Below, piece by piece: positions 16,697 to 25,213 of a DNA stretch of 56,794 nt (position 1 is the stretch's first letter; each line of letters opens with the position of its first letter). The notes under the pieces are model-generated. The model made no database searches. It saw only the letters and a list, made by a program, of their open reading frames with translations, and was not told the origin of the DNA. The position numbers and the translations under genes are program-made. Source of the DNA: an uncultured Prevotellaceae bacterium (lineage in GTDB: Bacteria; Bacteroidota; Bacteroidia; Bacteroidales; Bacteroidaceae); NCBI GenBank assembly GCA_900318775.1, contig ONLY01000017.1, positions 1 through 56,794 on the forward strand. Direction: 5' to 3'.

Positions 16697-16903
16697 ATGG
16701 TGATTAAATCAAAAAAGGATATGAGCATTTTATATGATACAATTTGCCCCAAATGTGGCGCTAAACTAACAATTCATGAACAGGGAGCCGTTGGTATGGC
16801 GGGATGCTATGAGCGTGAAGATGCCAACTGCCCTGTGTGCAATACTATTGTTGGAAGTAAAAGAACAGATGGTGTTTTGATTGCAGAACTAAAATCCAAA
16901 TAA
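16697..16903 (+). CDS. Small zinc-ribbon protein
   Basis: A 68-residue protein with two cysteine pairs, CPKCG (19-23) and CPVC (46-49), plus a further Cys in AGCYERED. This is the arrangement of a small zinc ribbon. ATG codons at 16697 and 16721 could both serve as start. It follows the AT-rich orphan gene by 50 bases and belongs to the same insert. Function unknown; a nucleic-acid or protein-binding adaptor is possible. Confidence 0.65.
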   Translation: MVIKSKKDMSILYDTICPKCGAKLTIHEQGAVGMAGCYEREDANCPVCNTIVGSKRTDGVLIAELKSK

Positions 16904-17345
<442 letters not shown>

Positions 17346-17369
17346 TGTAAACTTACATATCATCATCCC

Positions 17370-17407
17370 AAAGGATGCCGTTCCATTCAGGATCGGCATC
17401 CTTTTTA
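17370..17407 (+). terminator. Terminator after the nifJ remnant
   Basis: Stem AAGGATGCCG (17371-17380) with CGGCATCCTT (17394-17403), a 13-base loop and a T-run. A strong intrinsic terminator, placed about 25 bases after the end of the duplicated nifJ 3' end. Confidence 0.85.
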
Positions 17408-17418
17408 TTCAAGAAAAT

Positions 17419-17465
17419 GCACTAAAAAAATGCAATTATTGGATAAAACTGCATTTTTCTAGTGC
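17419..17465. terminator. Bidirectional terminator
   Basis: GCACTAAAAAAATGCA (17419-17434) pairs with TGCATTTTTCTAGTGC (17450-17465) with one mismatch; the A- and T-rich flanks give a T-run on both strands. It lies between the rightward nifJ remnant and the leftward exported-protein gene and could end transcripts from either side. Confidence 0.7.
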
Positions 17466-17563
17466 GTTTTTTGTACATTCATCATCTTTTCTCTACCTCA
17501 TAATAGGCATCGCTTCAGAACGGCTTCGACGCTGCAAAGATGATGAGGATCTTTAGAAGTGAA

Positions 17564-19099
17564 TTATTCACCGAAAGCCTTCTTCAGCGGATTGTTGTCT
17601 GGTTGGTTCTTGAGGTAATTGGCATCAAGCTCCTTGATTTGTTGCCACAGTTTTTTGGCTTCTGCTTGTTTGCCGTCAAGAAGATGGCAATTGGCGTAGG
17701 TATTGAGAAGCAAGGGCTTAAAGGAGGTGGTGACGCCTGGTGCCATGAGTGTCAGGGCATCGAGCATGAGGATTGTCTGGAATGAGCCAAAGATGTCGTA
17801 GGCCTGGCTGTACATCCAGAGTTGTACGTAGTGGAGTGAGCTGATGTATGATTCCATGCCGGCTACGTTTTTGTAGCGGTTGATTTCGGCATCGATGATA
17901 GATTTGCGTTCCTCCAGTTGTTTCTTCCCTTCTTCGGTTTTTCCTGTACGGTGGATAGCAAGGGCTTTGAGAATATCTATCAAGTGTGTGTGTGTTCGAG
18001 ATTGGGCATCGTGTGTGTGTCCAGCATTGGCGTAGTCGTTTATCTTCTGCAGTTGGCGTTCGCAGAAGTCGTGGCATTCAGTGTATTTTTGCTTGTCACC
18101 CTGATTTTCAGCTGTTCGGAAAAGATTCTCAGCGATGACGGATATTCCCATGCATAGGTTGTTGATGGGTACATCCTTCTCGTCAGCAGCCTCGGCGAGT
18201 GATGCTTCAGCCTGTTTCAGGTTGCCTTCTATGGCTGATTTCACGGCGTCGATGATGCATTGGCTACCATCTTTGTAGAGGGGCACATCGGTGTTGAAGA
18301 TGTTTTGCCAAGTCTGTGGCAGTCCTCCGCGCACCCATATTTCAGTGAGTTTTGTGTTGTCTTCCTGCACGAAGGTGAGTGCGTGGCAGTCTTTGTTGAT
18401 CCAGTGGATGTTGCAGGGGTGTCCTGCCTCATAGATGGTGGTGTCGTTTTCGTATTTGGTGCCAGTTGCGGTGTTGCAACCAAGCACGTTGCCGTTGTTG
18501 AGCATATAGACGACTATCGACATGTCTGATGTGTATGCTTTCCAAAGTGTCTGTACGGGTTTTCGCTGTCCAGAACCGTCGGGATTGGCTGCCGAGGCGA
18601 TGCGAACCCACCAGCCAGCGAACTTGTTGCTTGACGGGGCCATTTTGTTTTCGAGCATGCTGAAAGCCTTTGCCACGGTGGGACTGATGTTGTCTTTGGT
18701 ATATACTTCGGTGACGAACTCGTTGAGTTTGCTCACGTTTGGCCATTGTTTGTTATACCATTTGAAGTAGAACTGGTTGGCATTGACGTTGAAGACTTGG
18801 GTGCCGTGTCCGTCAGGGCCTTGCGGCGTTTCGCCAGTGTTTTTCAGTGGATAATTCTCACGTATCTCAACTTGGAGCCGTCCCCAGTGGTTGGGACCTG
18901 TCGCCTCTTGCCACATCACGAGCAGCCCGACCGAATCTGCGGCATACTTATATTGCTGGAAGGCAGGAACCTTGATTCCGCCATCATGGAAGATGGATCT
19001 CGCGAGGTGGTAGAGTCCATGTGGGTCTTCCCCTGCTTTCATGTCGGTCAGGTTGAGTGTCATCAATGCAACGATGGCGAGGTACAAAATTTTTTTCAT
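17564..19099 (-). CDS. Large exported protein with helical C-terminal repeats
   Basis: A 511-residue secreted protein of a family I cannot name. A signal peptide (MKKILYLAIVALMTLNLTDMKA) is followed by a mixed N-terminal half rich in aromatic residues (WQEATGPNHWG, QFYFKWYNKQWP), which could be a ligand-binding or surface-anchoring region, and a C-terminal half (from about 290) of helical, TPR-like segments (AEASLAEAADE, LLLNTYANCHLLDGKQAEAKKLWQQ). The start at 19099 is ATG; the upstream TTG at 19105 is less likely. It is monocistronic, with its own strong promoter and a roughly 120-base leader. It may be surface-exposed. Confidence 0.75.
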   Translation of the reverse strand: MKKILYLAIVALMTLNLTDMKAGEDPHGLYHLARSIFHDGGIKVPAFQQYKYAADSVGLLVMWQEATGPNHWGRLQVEIRENYPLKNTGETPQGPDGHGTQVFNVNANQFYFKWYNKQWPNVSKLNEFVTEVYTKDNISPTVAKAFSMLENKMAPSSNKFAGWWVRIASAANPDGSGQRKPVQTLWKAYTSDMSIVVYMLNNGNVLGCNTATGTKYENDTTIYEAGHPCNIHWINKDCHALTFVQEDNTKLTEIWVRGGLPQTWQNIFNTDVPLYKDGSQCIIDAVKSAIEGNLKQAEASLAEAADEKDVPINNLCMGISVIAENLFRTAENQGDKQKYTECHDFCERQLQKINDYANAGHTHDAQSRTHTHLIDILKALAIHRTGKTEEGKKQLEERKSIIDAEINRYKNVAGMESYISSLHYVQLWMYSQAYDIFGSFQTILMLDALTLMAPGVTTSFKPLLLNTYANCHLLDGKQAEAKKLWQQIKELDANYLKNQPDNNPLKKAFGE

Positions 19100-19224
19100 G
19101 TACAAAGTTTTTTAGTTAGTAAGTATGACTGTAGTGTATGGCATATCCCCGTTTTTCAAGAAATGTATAATGAAACTCACTTCTTTTACAGGGGAGAATG
19201 GGCGTTATTTAACATTTCGCGCGG

Positions 19225-19256
19225 CAAAAGTAGGCATTTTCCCCTTCACCTACAAA
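19225..19256 (-). promoter_or_regulatory. Promoter of the exported 511-residue protein gene
   Basis: Leftward: TTTG (19256-19253), 20 bases, TACTTTTG (19232-19225). The bases before the -7 box are AAATGCC, the same as at two other promoters in this window (23128 and 34641). Confidence 0.75.
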
Positions 19257-19511
19257 TATAATCAGTGCAAAATAAGAGTGCTCCTGCATTTCTAAAACCA
19301 ATAGGAGAAAAAGCATTCATCGCTGTGCGCATGGAGGTTAAATAGGATTTTTCACCTTAACTGCTCATTTACATTTCCCAACACGGAAAAAGTTTGTACC
19401 TTTGCCACAACGACCATAGAATACGGACGGGATTCTGTCAGAGAGCATGAACGAACTCGTCACAAATTTCAACTATGCGGGGCATGATTGGTCACACAAA
19501 CATTTGAAGTC

Positions 19512-20423
19512 ATGAGAATAAAAATCAAGAGAGCCATTGAGGACCCCAGAGAACGGGACATCTATCGTGTGACGCTGATAGGCGGCGTGGTGAACGTGGT
19601 GCTGCTGCTGTTCAAGTTTGTGGCGGGCATTGTGGGACACAGTGCCGCGATGGTGGCAGATGCGGTGCACTCGCTCAGCGACTTTGTGACAGATGTCATT
19701 GTGCTCGTCTTTGTGCACATCAGCAGAAAGCCCAAGGACAAGTCACACGACTATGGGCACGGCAAGTATGAAACGCTGGCCATGACCCTTATTGGGATAG
19801 CGCTGCTCGCTGTGGCAGTCGGCATTCTCTACAGTGGTGCCATGAAAATTGTGGCATGGGCGAACGGCGAAGAGCTGAAAGCTCCAGGCTTGCTGGCACT
19901 TTGGGCAGCGCTGCTGTCGGTGGTGCTGAAAGAGGCTGTTTACCGCTATTCGATGGCTAAAGCCCGCCAACTGCAGTCTCAGGCCGTTGAGGCCAACGCC
20001 TGGCACCATCGCAGCGATGCGCTCTCATCCGTAGGCACGGCCATCGGCATTGGAGGGGCCATCTTCCTGAGTCAGCGCTGGACGGTGCTCGACCCTGTGG
20101 CTTCCGTCATCGTGGGTCTGTTCATCGTCAAAGTGAGCATCAGCCTGTTGCGGCGCGGCATCGGTGACCTGATGGAGGAATCGCTGCCCGACGAGGTGGA
20201 GGCGGAGATTCTGCGACTGGCTGGTTCGGTGGACGGTGTCACCCTACCCCATGACCTGCGCACACGCCGCATTGGCAACCACTATGCCATAGAGATGCAC
20301 ATTCTGATGGATGGCGACATCACTTTGCGCGAGGCTCACAGCAAAGCCTCAGAGGTGGAGGCGCTGCTCCGGAAGCATTACGGACGGGAGACCCACGTCG
20401 TCGTGCATGTCGAACCTCAATAA
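19512..20423 (+). CDS. Cation diffusion facilitator family transporter
   Basis: A 303-residue inner membrane CDF protein that exports divalent metal (zinc, iron, manganese or cobalt) in exchange for protons. Membrane segment II carries the metal-site pattern VADAVHSLSDFVTD, and segment V carries AWHHRSDALSSVG; the cytoplasmic loop has SHDYGHGKYE. The C-terminal cytoplasmic domain (DGVTLPHDLRTRRIG through VVVHVEPQ) is complete. I chose the ATG at 19512 over a TTG eight codons upstream. A -7 element TACCTTTG lies at 19397-19404 with a poor -33. Metal specificity is not readable. Confidence 0.92.
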   Translation: MRIKIKRAIEDPRERDIYRVTLIGGVVNVVLLLFKFVAGIVGHSAAMVADAVHSLSDFVTDVIVLVFVHISRKPKDKSHDYGHGKYETLAMTLIGIALLAVAVGILYSGAMKIVAWANGEELKAPGLLALWAALLSVVLKEAVYRYSMAKARQLQSQAVEANAWHHRSDALSSVGTAIGIGGAIFLSQRWTVLDPVASVIVGLFIVKVSISLLRRGIGDLMEESLPDEVEAEILRLAGSVDGVTLPHDLRTRRIGNHYAIEMHILMDGDITLREAHSKASEVEALLRKHYGRETHVVVHVEPQ

Positions 20424-20538
20424 CAGGGTCTATCCTGAGGAAAATGGCCTTTTCCCTCTCTTCACTTCATATATACACTTTTCACGCAGGAACACGCCTT
20501 GATGCCACGCATGGTGACAAGGCATGTTCAGTTCTCAT

Positions 20539-20616
20539 GTGTAACACTTGTAACACACCCGGTGTGACAAACGTTACATACGGTGTGTTACAAACGTTAC
20601 ATAGGGTGTGTCACAC
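20539..20616. repeat. GTTACA-type repeat cluster upstream of sodB
   Basis: Two direct units of about 22 bases, GGTGTGACAAACGTTACATAC (20561-20581) and GGTGTGTTACAAACGTTAC followed by ATAG (20582-20604), are preceded by an inverted version (20539-20559, reverse complement GGTGTGTTACAAGTGTTAC) and followed by the half unit GGTGTGTCACAC. Each unit holds a GTTACA or TGTAAC half-site. The cluster is 106 bases before the sodB -33 box and could be an operator, or the 3' end of the CDF transcript. The rest of 20424-20721 shows nothing recognisable. Confidence 0.65.
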
Positions 20617-20721
20617 AAGACTTTAAGAGTGAAAGAAGAATTGAAAGAAGGAATCCAAGAGGAAGTGGCGCACTTACGGATGGAAAAATGCAGGGCGATT
20701 GAATAAAAAAAGGAACAATTA

Positions 20722-20753
20722 TTTGGACGTTTCTCCTAATTCCTATACATTTG
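20722..20753 (+). promoter_or_regulatory. sodB promoter
   Basis: TTTG at 20722-20725, 20 bases, TACATTTG at 20746-20753. A start near 20760 leaves a leader of about 60 bases to the superoxide dismutase gene. Confidence 0.75.
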
Positions 20754-20822
20754 CGAACTCATTGAAAGTTAAAAGGGAATAAGACTTTCGGAACTTAAAT
20801 GAATCTTAAAAACACAAACGTT

Positions 20823-21407
20823 ATGGGAAAGTACACTTTGATGGCTCTGCCTTATGCACAAGACGCATTGGAGCCTGTTATCAGCCAACAAACATTGGAG
20901 TTCCACCACGGGAAACATCTGGCTGCTTACGTGAATAATCTGAATGGCCTGCTGGAAGGGAGCGGCTTTGAGAATGCCACGCTCGAGGAGATTGTCTGCA
21001 AGGCCAGCGGTGGCATCTTGAACAATGCAGGACAGATTCTGAACCATGAGCTGTACTTCGGACAATTTTGCGGAAAGCCCACGAAGAAGGAGCCAACAGG
21101 CGCATTGGCGGAGGCTATCGCAAAGGATTTTGGCTCTTTCGACGCATTTAAGGAGGAGTTTCAGAAGAAGGGCGCCACGCTGTTTGGCAGTGGATGGGTG
21201 TGGCTGTCAGCTGACAAGGACGGGAAGCTGGTCATCACGCAGGAGACGAATGCAGCCAACCCCGTGCAACGCGGCTTGACTCCCCTGCTCACGTTCGATG
21301 TATGGGAACACGCCTACTACCTTGACTACCAGAACCGCCGCCCTGACCACCTCGCCGCTCTCTGGGCTATCATTGACTGGAATGTGGTGGAGAAGAGATT
21401 TAATTGA
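20823..21407 (+). CDS. sodB: Superoxide dismutase (Fe/Mn type)
   Basis: A 194-residue iron/manganese superoxide dismutase, protecting this anaerobe against oxygen. Metal ligands are His28 (FHHGKH), His75 ([11 protein letters not shown]), Asp159 and His163 ([13 protein letters not shown]). Related enzymes in Bacteroides and Porphyromonas are cambialistic, so iron or manganese is possible. I chose the start at 20823 ([12 protein letters not shown]) because it matches the usual family N-terminus; an ATG at 20799 would add eight residues. Its TGA stop codon lies within the first unit of a heptad array. The convergent histidine-kinase-like gene is separated by a 20-base perfect palindrome. Confidence 0.95.
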   Translation: MGKYTLMALPYAQDALEPVISQQTLEFHHGKHLAAYVNNLNGLLEGSGFENATLEEIVCKASGGILNNAGQILNHELYFGQFCGKPTKKEPTGALAEAIAKDFGSFDAFKEEFQKKGATLFGSGWVWLSADKDGKLVITQETNAANPVQRGLTPLLTFDVWEHAYYLDYQNRRPDHLAALWAIIDWNVVEKRFN

Positions 21408-21502
21408 CAATTGACAATTGACAATTGATAATTTTGCCATGCGGGGTGTTGGTGAATTGAGAAAACTCTTTGTGTGCATCGCGTTAGCTCAATTATCAAT
21501 TA
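21403..21502. repeat. Heptad array and CATGCGG / CATCGCGTTAGC core
   Basis: Four 7-base units (ATTGACA three times, ATTGATA; 21403-21430) begin inside the sodB stop codon. They are followed by GCCATGCGGGGTG (21436-21448), a spacer, TGTGTGCATCGCGTTAGC (21471-21488), and inverted heptads TCAATTA TCAATTA (21489-21502). The core resembles those at 11622 and 48886, so this is a solo copy of the element that frames the S23 gene. Confidence 0.8.
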
Positions 21503-21532
21503 ACTAACGTTATCAATTAAAATCCGCTCTTT

Positions 21533-21579
21533 ATGCAAGCATGCCCCACACCTTACACGGGTGTGGGGCATGCTTGCAT
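21533..21579. terminator. Bidirectional terminator, 20-base perfect stem
   Basis: ATGCAAGCATGCCCCACACC (21533-21552) pairs perfectly with 21560-21579 across a 7-base loop. It lies between the convergent sodB and histidine-kinase-like genes. It has no clear T-run on either strand, so it may stabilise 3' ends rather than terminate on its own. Confidence 0.7.
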
Positions 21580-21597
21580 ATGGATTCTGTGGGGCTG

Positions 21598-23097
21598 TTA
21601 ACCTTGCAGGTGCAGCACGAAACGCACGCCCTTCGTGAATTCGGGGTCTATGTCGAGGTCACCATTCATCTTGATGGCCATTTGCTTGCAGATAGGCAGA
21701 CCAAGACCATCGCCGGTGGTGAGGTCTTTCACCTCGAGGAATGGCTTGAAGACATCTTCTCGCTTCTCTTCTGGGATGCTGCTGCCGGTGTTGGACACAA
21801 GGAACTGAAGCTTGTGGGCACCACGCTTTTTGAAGGCCAAGACGATGTGACCACCTGCCGGCGTGTACTGTGCTGCGTTGCGAAGCAAGTGCAGCAGGAT
21901 GTGGGACACATACTCTTTGTTGATAGAGGCACTCATCTTGGGTGCATCGACGGTAGCCTCCACATCGCGGTTCAGTTTGCCACGAACCTGGTCCATGAGG
22001 CCTTCGCAGAATGTTGCCAACTGAACATCCTCCACTTCAACTGACTCGTCCACTGTTGTTTCCAGTTGAGAAAGAGTCTGAATGTGGTCGGAGAAGTCCA
22101 CAAGAGCTTTCACCTCGGGTTGCTGGGCATCAAGACGCTGCAAGGTGGGAGTCAGCTGGGCAGAGATATTGCTGATGAACGAAGCCTTCAGAGCATTGTT
22201 CTCGTTCAGGCGGGCAATCGTCTTCTTCTGCTTGCGCGTCAAGGCGATGAAACGCAGCAGAACCAATGCGCCCAAGACAAGCACGACGGCCAATATTGCG
22301 GCCAAGATGCTGAGACCCACGATGACACCTTGACGAACAGCGAGGGTGCTGTCCTTCTCTTCAATTGTGTTCTCATGAGCCGCAATCTGCTTCTTCAAGG
22401 CCCCTGTCTCCTCAGCCAAAATCTTGGCGCTGGCAGAGTCTTTCCAAGCGATATAGTTGTCGTAGGCCTGTGCCACCATATTGGCATTGCCCGAACGGCG
22501 TCCACCCGCAATCAAGGTCTTGAACACCTCATCCACCTTCTTGTAATCCTTGGCAGCAGTCATCTTCACCGTCATCTCCTTCACTACCTCATTGCCTTCA
22601 GATGTCTTTCCAAAGGTGTAATAGTAAATGGCCTTGTGATAGAGGAAGTCATTCTTGAGGTCTTCATCGCCCGACTCGCTGGACCACTTCTCCATCTGCT
22701 CAATATACTCCTTCACACGCTCACTCTTGCGCATCCGCAGATACATGGACATACGCTCCTTAGACACGGCATAACGCAATGAAGCCTTCACGGCACTACT
22801 CTGTTTGCTGACTGCAATGTGCGCATCAACGCCACGCAGCAGGTCGAATGCCTCATTATAAAGGTTTTCACGATAATAGAGCGGGGTGGCCTTCAAAGCG
22901 CATTCTACACCTTGAGCAAGCTGTCCTTTACCCACATAATCCTTGTAAGCCTGAATCCACAATGCACGTGCACTGATAGACATCCCTTTGGCCGCTTCTT
23001 GTTCAGCACGCTGCTGCAAATCGCTCTTCTGCTGCGCACAAACACTCACACAACTCATGAGCACGCTCATGACGAAAATAAACACTTTCTTGTTCAT
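21598..23097 (-). CDS. Histidine kinase-like ATPase lacking the phosphoacceptor histidine
   Basis: A 499-residue sensor-kinase-like membrane protein. Signal peptide (1-21), a helical TPR-like periplasmic domain (about 25-250), one membrane segment (258-286), a linker, the dimerisation helix, and a HATPase domain. The ATPase part looks sound: N box HLLRNAAQYTPAGG, G1 VSNTGSSIP, G2 TGDGLGLPICKQMA. But the H box reads FISNISAQLTPTL (307-319), with Ala313 and Gln314 in place of the invariant His-Glu. It therefore cannot autophosphorylate in the usual way. No response regulator is adjacent. It may bind ATP and act as a scaffold or allosteric partner. Start and length look natural. Confidence 0.88.
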   Translation of the reverse strand: MNKKVFIFVMSVLMSCVSVCAQQKSDLQQRAEQEAAKGMSISARALWIQAYKDYVGKGQLAQGVECALKATPLYYRENLYNEAFDLLRGVDAHIAVSKQSSAVKASLRYAVSKERMSMYLRMRKSERVKEYIEQMEKWSSESGDEDLKNDFLYHKAIYYYTFGKTSEGNEVVKEMTVKMTAAKDYKKVDEVFKTLIAGGRRSGNANMVAQAYDNYIAWKDSASAKILAEETGALKKQIAAHENTIEEKDSTLAVRQGVIVGLSILAAILAVVLVLGALVLLRFIALTRKQKKTIARLNENNALKASFISNISAQLTPTLQRLDAQQPEVKALVDFSDHIQTLSQLETTVDESVEVEDVQLATFCEGLMDQVRGKLNRDVEATVDAPKMSASINKEYVSHILLHLLRNAAQYTPAGGHIVLAFKKRGAHKLQFLVSNTGSSIPEEKREDVFKPFLEVKDLTTGDGLGLPICKQMAIKMNGDLDIDPEFTKGVRFVLHLQG

Positions 23098-23127
23098 GCT
23101 TTTATTAGATTGAATGAATTAACAGCA

Positions 23128-23159
23128 CAAAAGTAGGCATTTCCTCCGTCTGCGCCAAA
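23128..23159 (-). promoter_or_regulatory. Promoter of the kinase-like gene
   Basis: Leftward: TTTG (23159-23156), 20 bases, TACTTTTG (23135-23128), preceded by AAATGCC as at 19225 and 34641. A leader of about 25 bases follows. Confidence 0.75.
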
Positions 23160-23258
23160 CAAATCTCTCTCTTTTTAGCAAAGCATTGTATTTATTGGCA
23201 AGTAATTTCCATAAAACACCCTCCAATTTGCTTTTTTCCATGAGGTTCTGCCTATAAA

Positions 23259-23292
23259 TTGACAACAAAAAGAAATATTCTGTGTATCTTTG
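23259..23292 (+). promoter_or_regulatory. Possible glmS promoter
   Basis: TTG at 23259-23261 and TATCTTTG at 23285-23292, with 23 bases between, slightly wider than usual. The -7 box is good. It lies about 50 bases before the glmS start codon. Confidence 0.55.
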
Positions 23293-23341
23293 CACCCATA
23301 CATTATACGATTATTTGTTGGACATTTAAAAGAATATCAAT

Positions 23342-25186
23342 ATGTGTGGAATTGTTGGATACCTAGGCAAGCGCAACGCTTACCCCGTCCTCATCAAGGG
23401 ACTGAAAAGACTGGAGTATAGAGGTTATGACAGCGCAGGTGTGGCGCTCTTGACAAAAGACGGCAACCTACAAGTCTATAAGACCAAAGGCAAAGTGGCC
23501 GACTTGGAAGCTTTTGCTGCAGACAAGGACACGACGGGCACCGTCGGCATTGCCCATACACGTTGGGCCACACACGGCGAACCCAACTCAACCAATGCCC
23601 ACCCGCACATCTCTTATACAGGCAATCTGGCCATCATCCACAACGGCATCATCGAGAACTATGCGGTGCTGAAGAAGCAGTTGCAGGAGCATGGCATCGA
23701 GTTCAAGAGCAACACCGACACAGAGGTGCTGGTACAATTAATAGAATATGTACGCACAAAGCGCAACGTCGATCTGCTCACGGCCGTACGTATTGCCTTG
23801 CGTGCTGTGATTGGCGCCTATGCGATTGCCATTCTCGACAAGAACGATCCTGACCAAATCATCGCAGCCCGCAAGAGCAGCCCGCTGGTAGTGGGCATTG
23901 GCGAGGAAGAATTCTTCCTGGGCTCGGACGCAAGCCCTATCATCGAATACACAGACAAGGTCATCTATCTGGATGACAAGGACATTGCTGTGATTCGTCG
24001 AGGCCAAGAAGTGAAAGTAGTGGATTTCAACAACGAGAAGATGGAACATGAAGTGACTACCGTTGAGCTGAATCTGGCGCAGATTGAGAAAGGTGGATAC
24101 CCACACTTCATGCTCAAGGAAATTTTCGAACAGCCAGAGTGCTTGAAAGACTGTATGCGCGGCCGTGTGAACGTGGAGGCCAACAACGTCACCCTGTCAG
24201 CCATCATCGACAACCGCAAACACCTGCTCAACCCACGACGCATCATCATCGTGGCATGTGGCACCTCTTGGCATGCCGGCCTCATTGGCAAGCAACTCAT
24301 CGAGGACTTCTGCCAGATTCCTGTCGAAGTGGAATATGCCAGTGAATTCCGCTACAGCAAACCTGTCATCAACGAGCAGGACGTGGTGATTGCCATCAGC
24401 CAGTCGGGCGAAACGGCAGACACGCTGGCTGCCATCGAACTGGCCAAGAGCAAAGGTGCCTTCATCTACGGAATCTGTAATGCGATTGGCTCCAGCATTC
24501 CACGCGCCACAGACACGGGTTCTTACATTCACGTAGGACCCGAGATTGGTGTGGCATCCACCAAAGCCTTTACGGGTCAGGTGACGGTGCTCACCATGCT
24601 GGCATTGGCATTGGGCAAGGAGCGCGGAACGATTGACAACGTACGTTACTCGCGTGTGCTGGAGGCACTGAATGAAGTGCCCCAAAAGATGGAGCAACTG
24701 CTCACTCAGGGTGATGCCATCAAGGATATCAGCCGCATCTTCACATACGCCCACAACTTCCTGTATCTGGGTCGTGGCTATAACTATCCTGTGGCCCTGG
24801 AAGGCGCCTTGAAGCTGAAAGAAATCTCTTACATCCATGCCGAGGGATATCCCGCAGCAGAGATGAAGCATGGTCCTATCGCATTGATTGACGACGAGAT
24901 GCCTGTGGTCGTAGTAGCCACCAAGAACGTGCTTTACGAAAAGGTGGTCAGCAATATTCAGGAAATTAAGGCACGAAAGGCTCGCGTCATTGCCATTGTG
25001 TCGGAAGGTGACGAGACCATCCGCAAGATGGCAGATGCCGTTATTGAACTGCCTCAAACGGAAGAGTGCCTCGAGCCTCTGCTCGCCTCTATCCCACTCC
25101 AGATGCTGGCATACTATATTGCAGTGGCCAAGGGTAAGGATGTGGACCAGCCAAGAAACTTGGCCAAGTCTGTGACAGTAGAATAA
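23342..25186 (+). CDS. glmS: Glutamine--fructose-6-phosphate aminotransferase (isomerizing)
   Basis: A 614-residue GlmS, full length. It makes glucosamine-6-phosphate from fructose-6-phosphate and glutamine, the first step to UDP-GlcNAc for peptidoglycan and LPS. The N-terminal amidotransferase begins with the catalytic cysteine (MCGIVGYLGKR, Cys2), with HTRWATHG and HNGIIENY. Two SIS sugar-binding domains follow (CGTSWHAGL and SQSGETADT; then LGRGYNYPVALEGALKLKE), and the C-terminus is the family-typical AKSVTVE. It may lead a rightward run with the GH3 gene 27 bases downstream. No glmS ribozyme-like leader is visible. Confidence 0.98.
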   Translation: MCGIVGYLGKRNAYPVLIKGLKRLEYRGYDSAGVALLTKDGNLQVYKTKGKVADLEAFAADKDTTGTVGIAHTRWATHGEPNSTNAHPHISYTGNLAIIHNGIIENYAVLKKQLQEHGIEFKSNTDTEVLVQLIEYVRTKRNVDLLTAVRIALRAVIGAYAIAILDKNDPDQIIAARKSSPLVVGIGEEEFFLGSDASPIIEYTDKVIYLDDKDIAVIRRGQEVKVVDFNNEKMEHEVTTVELNLAQIEKGGYPHFMLKEIFEQPECLKDCMRGRVNVEANNVTLSAIIDNRKHLLNPRRIIIVACGTSWHAGLIGKQLIEDFCQIPVEVEYASEFRYSKPVINEQDVVIAISQSGETADTLAAIELAKSKGAFIYGICNAIGSSIPRATDTGSYIHVGPEIGVASTKAFTGQVTVLTMLALALGKERGTIDNVRYSRVLEALNEVPQKMEQLLTQGDAIKDISRIFTYAHNFLYLGRGYNYPVALEGALKLKEISYIHAEGYPAAEMKHGPIALIDDEMPVVVVATKNVLYEKVVSNIQEIKARKARVIAIVSEGDETIRKMADAVIELPQTEECLEPLLASIPLQMLAYYIAVAKGKDVDQPRNLAKSVTVE

Positions 25187-25213
25187 TTTTCCATAGCAAA
25201 CACTCTAACCAAC

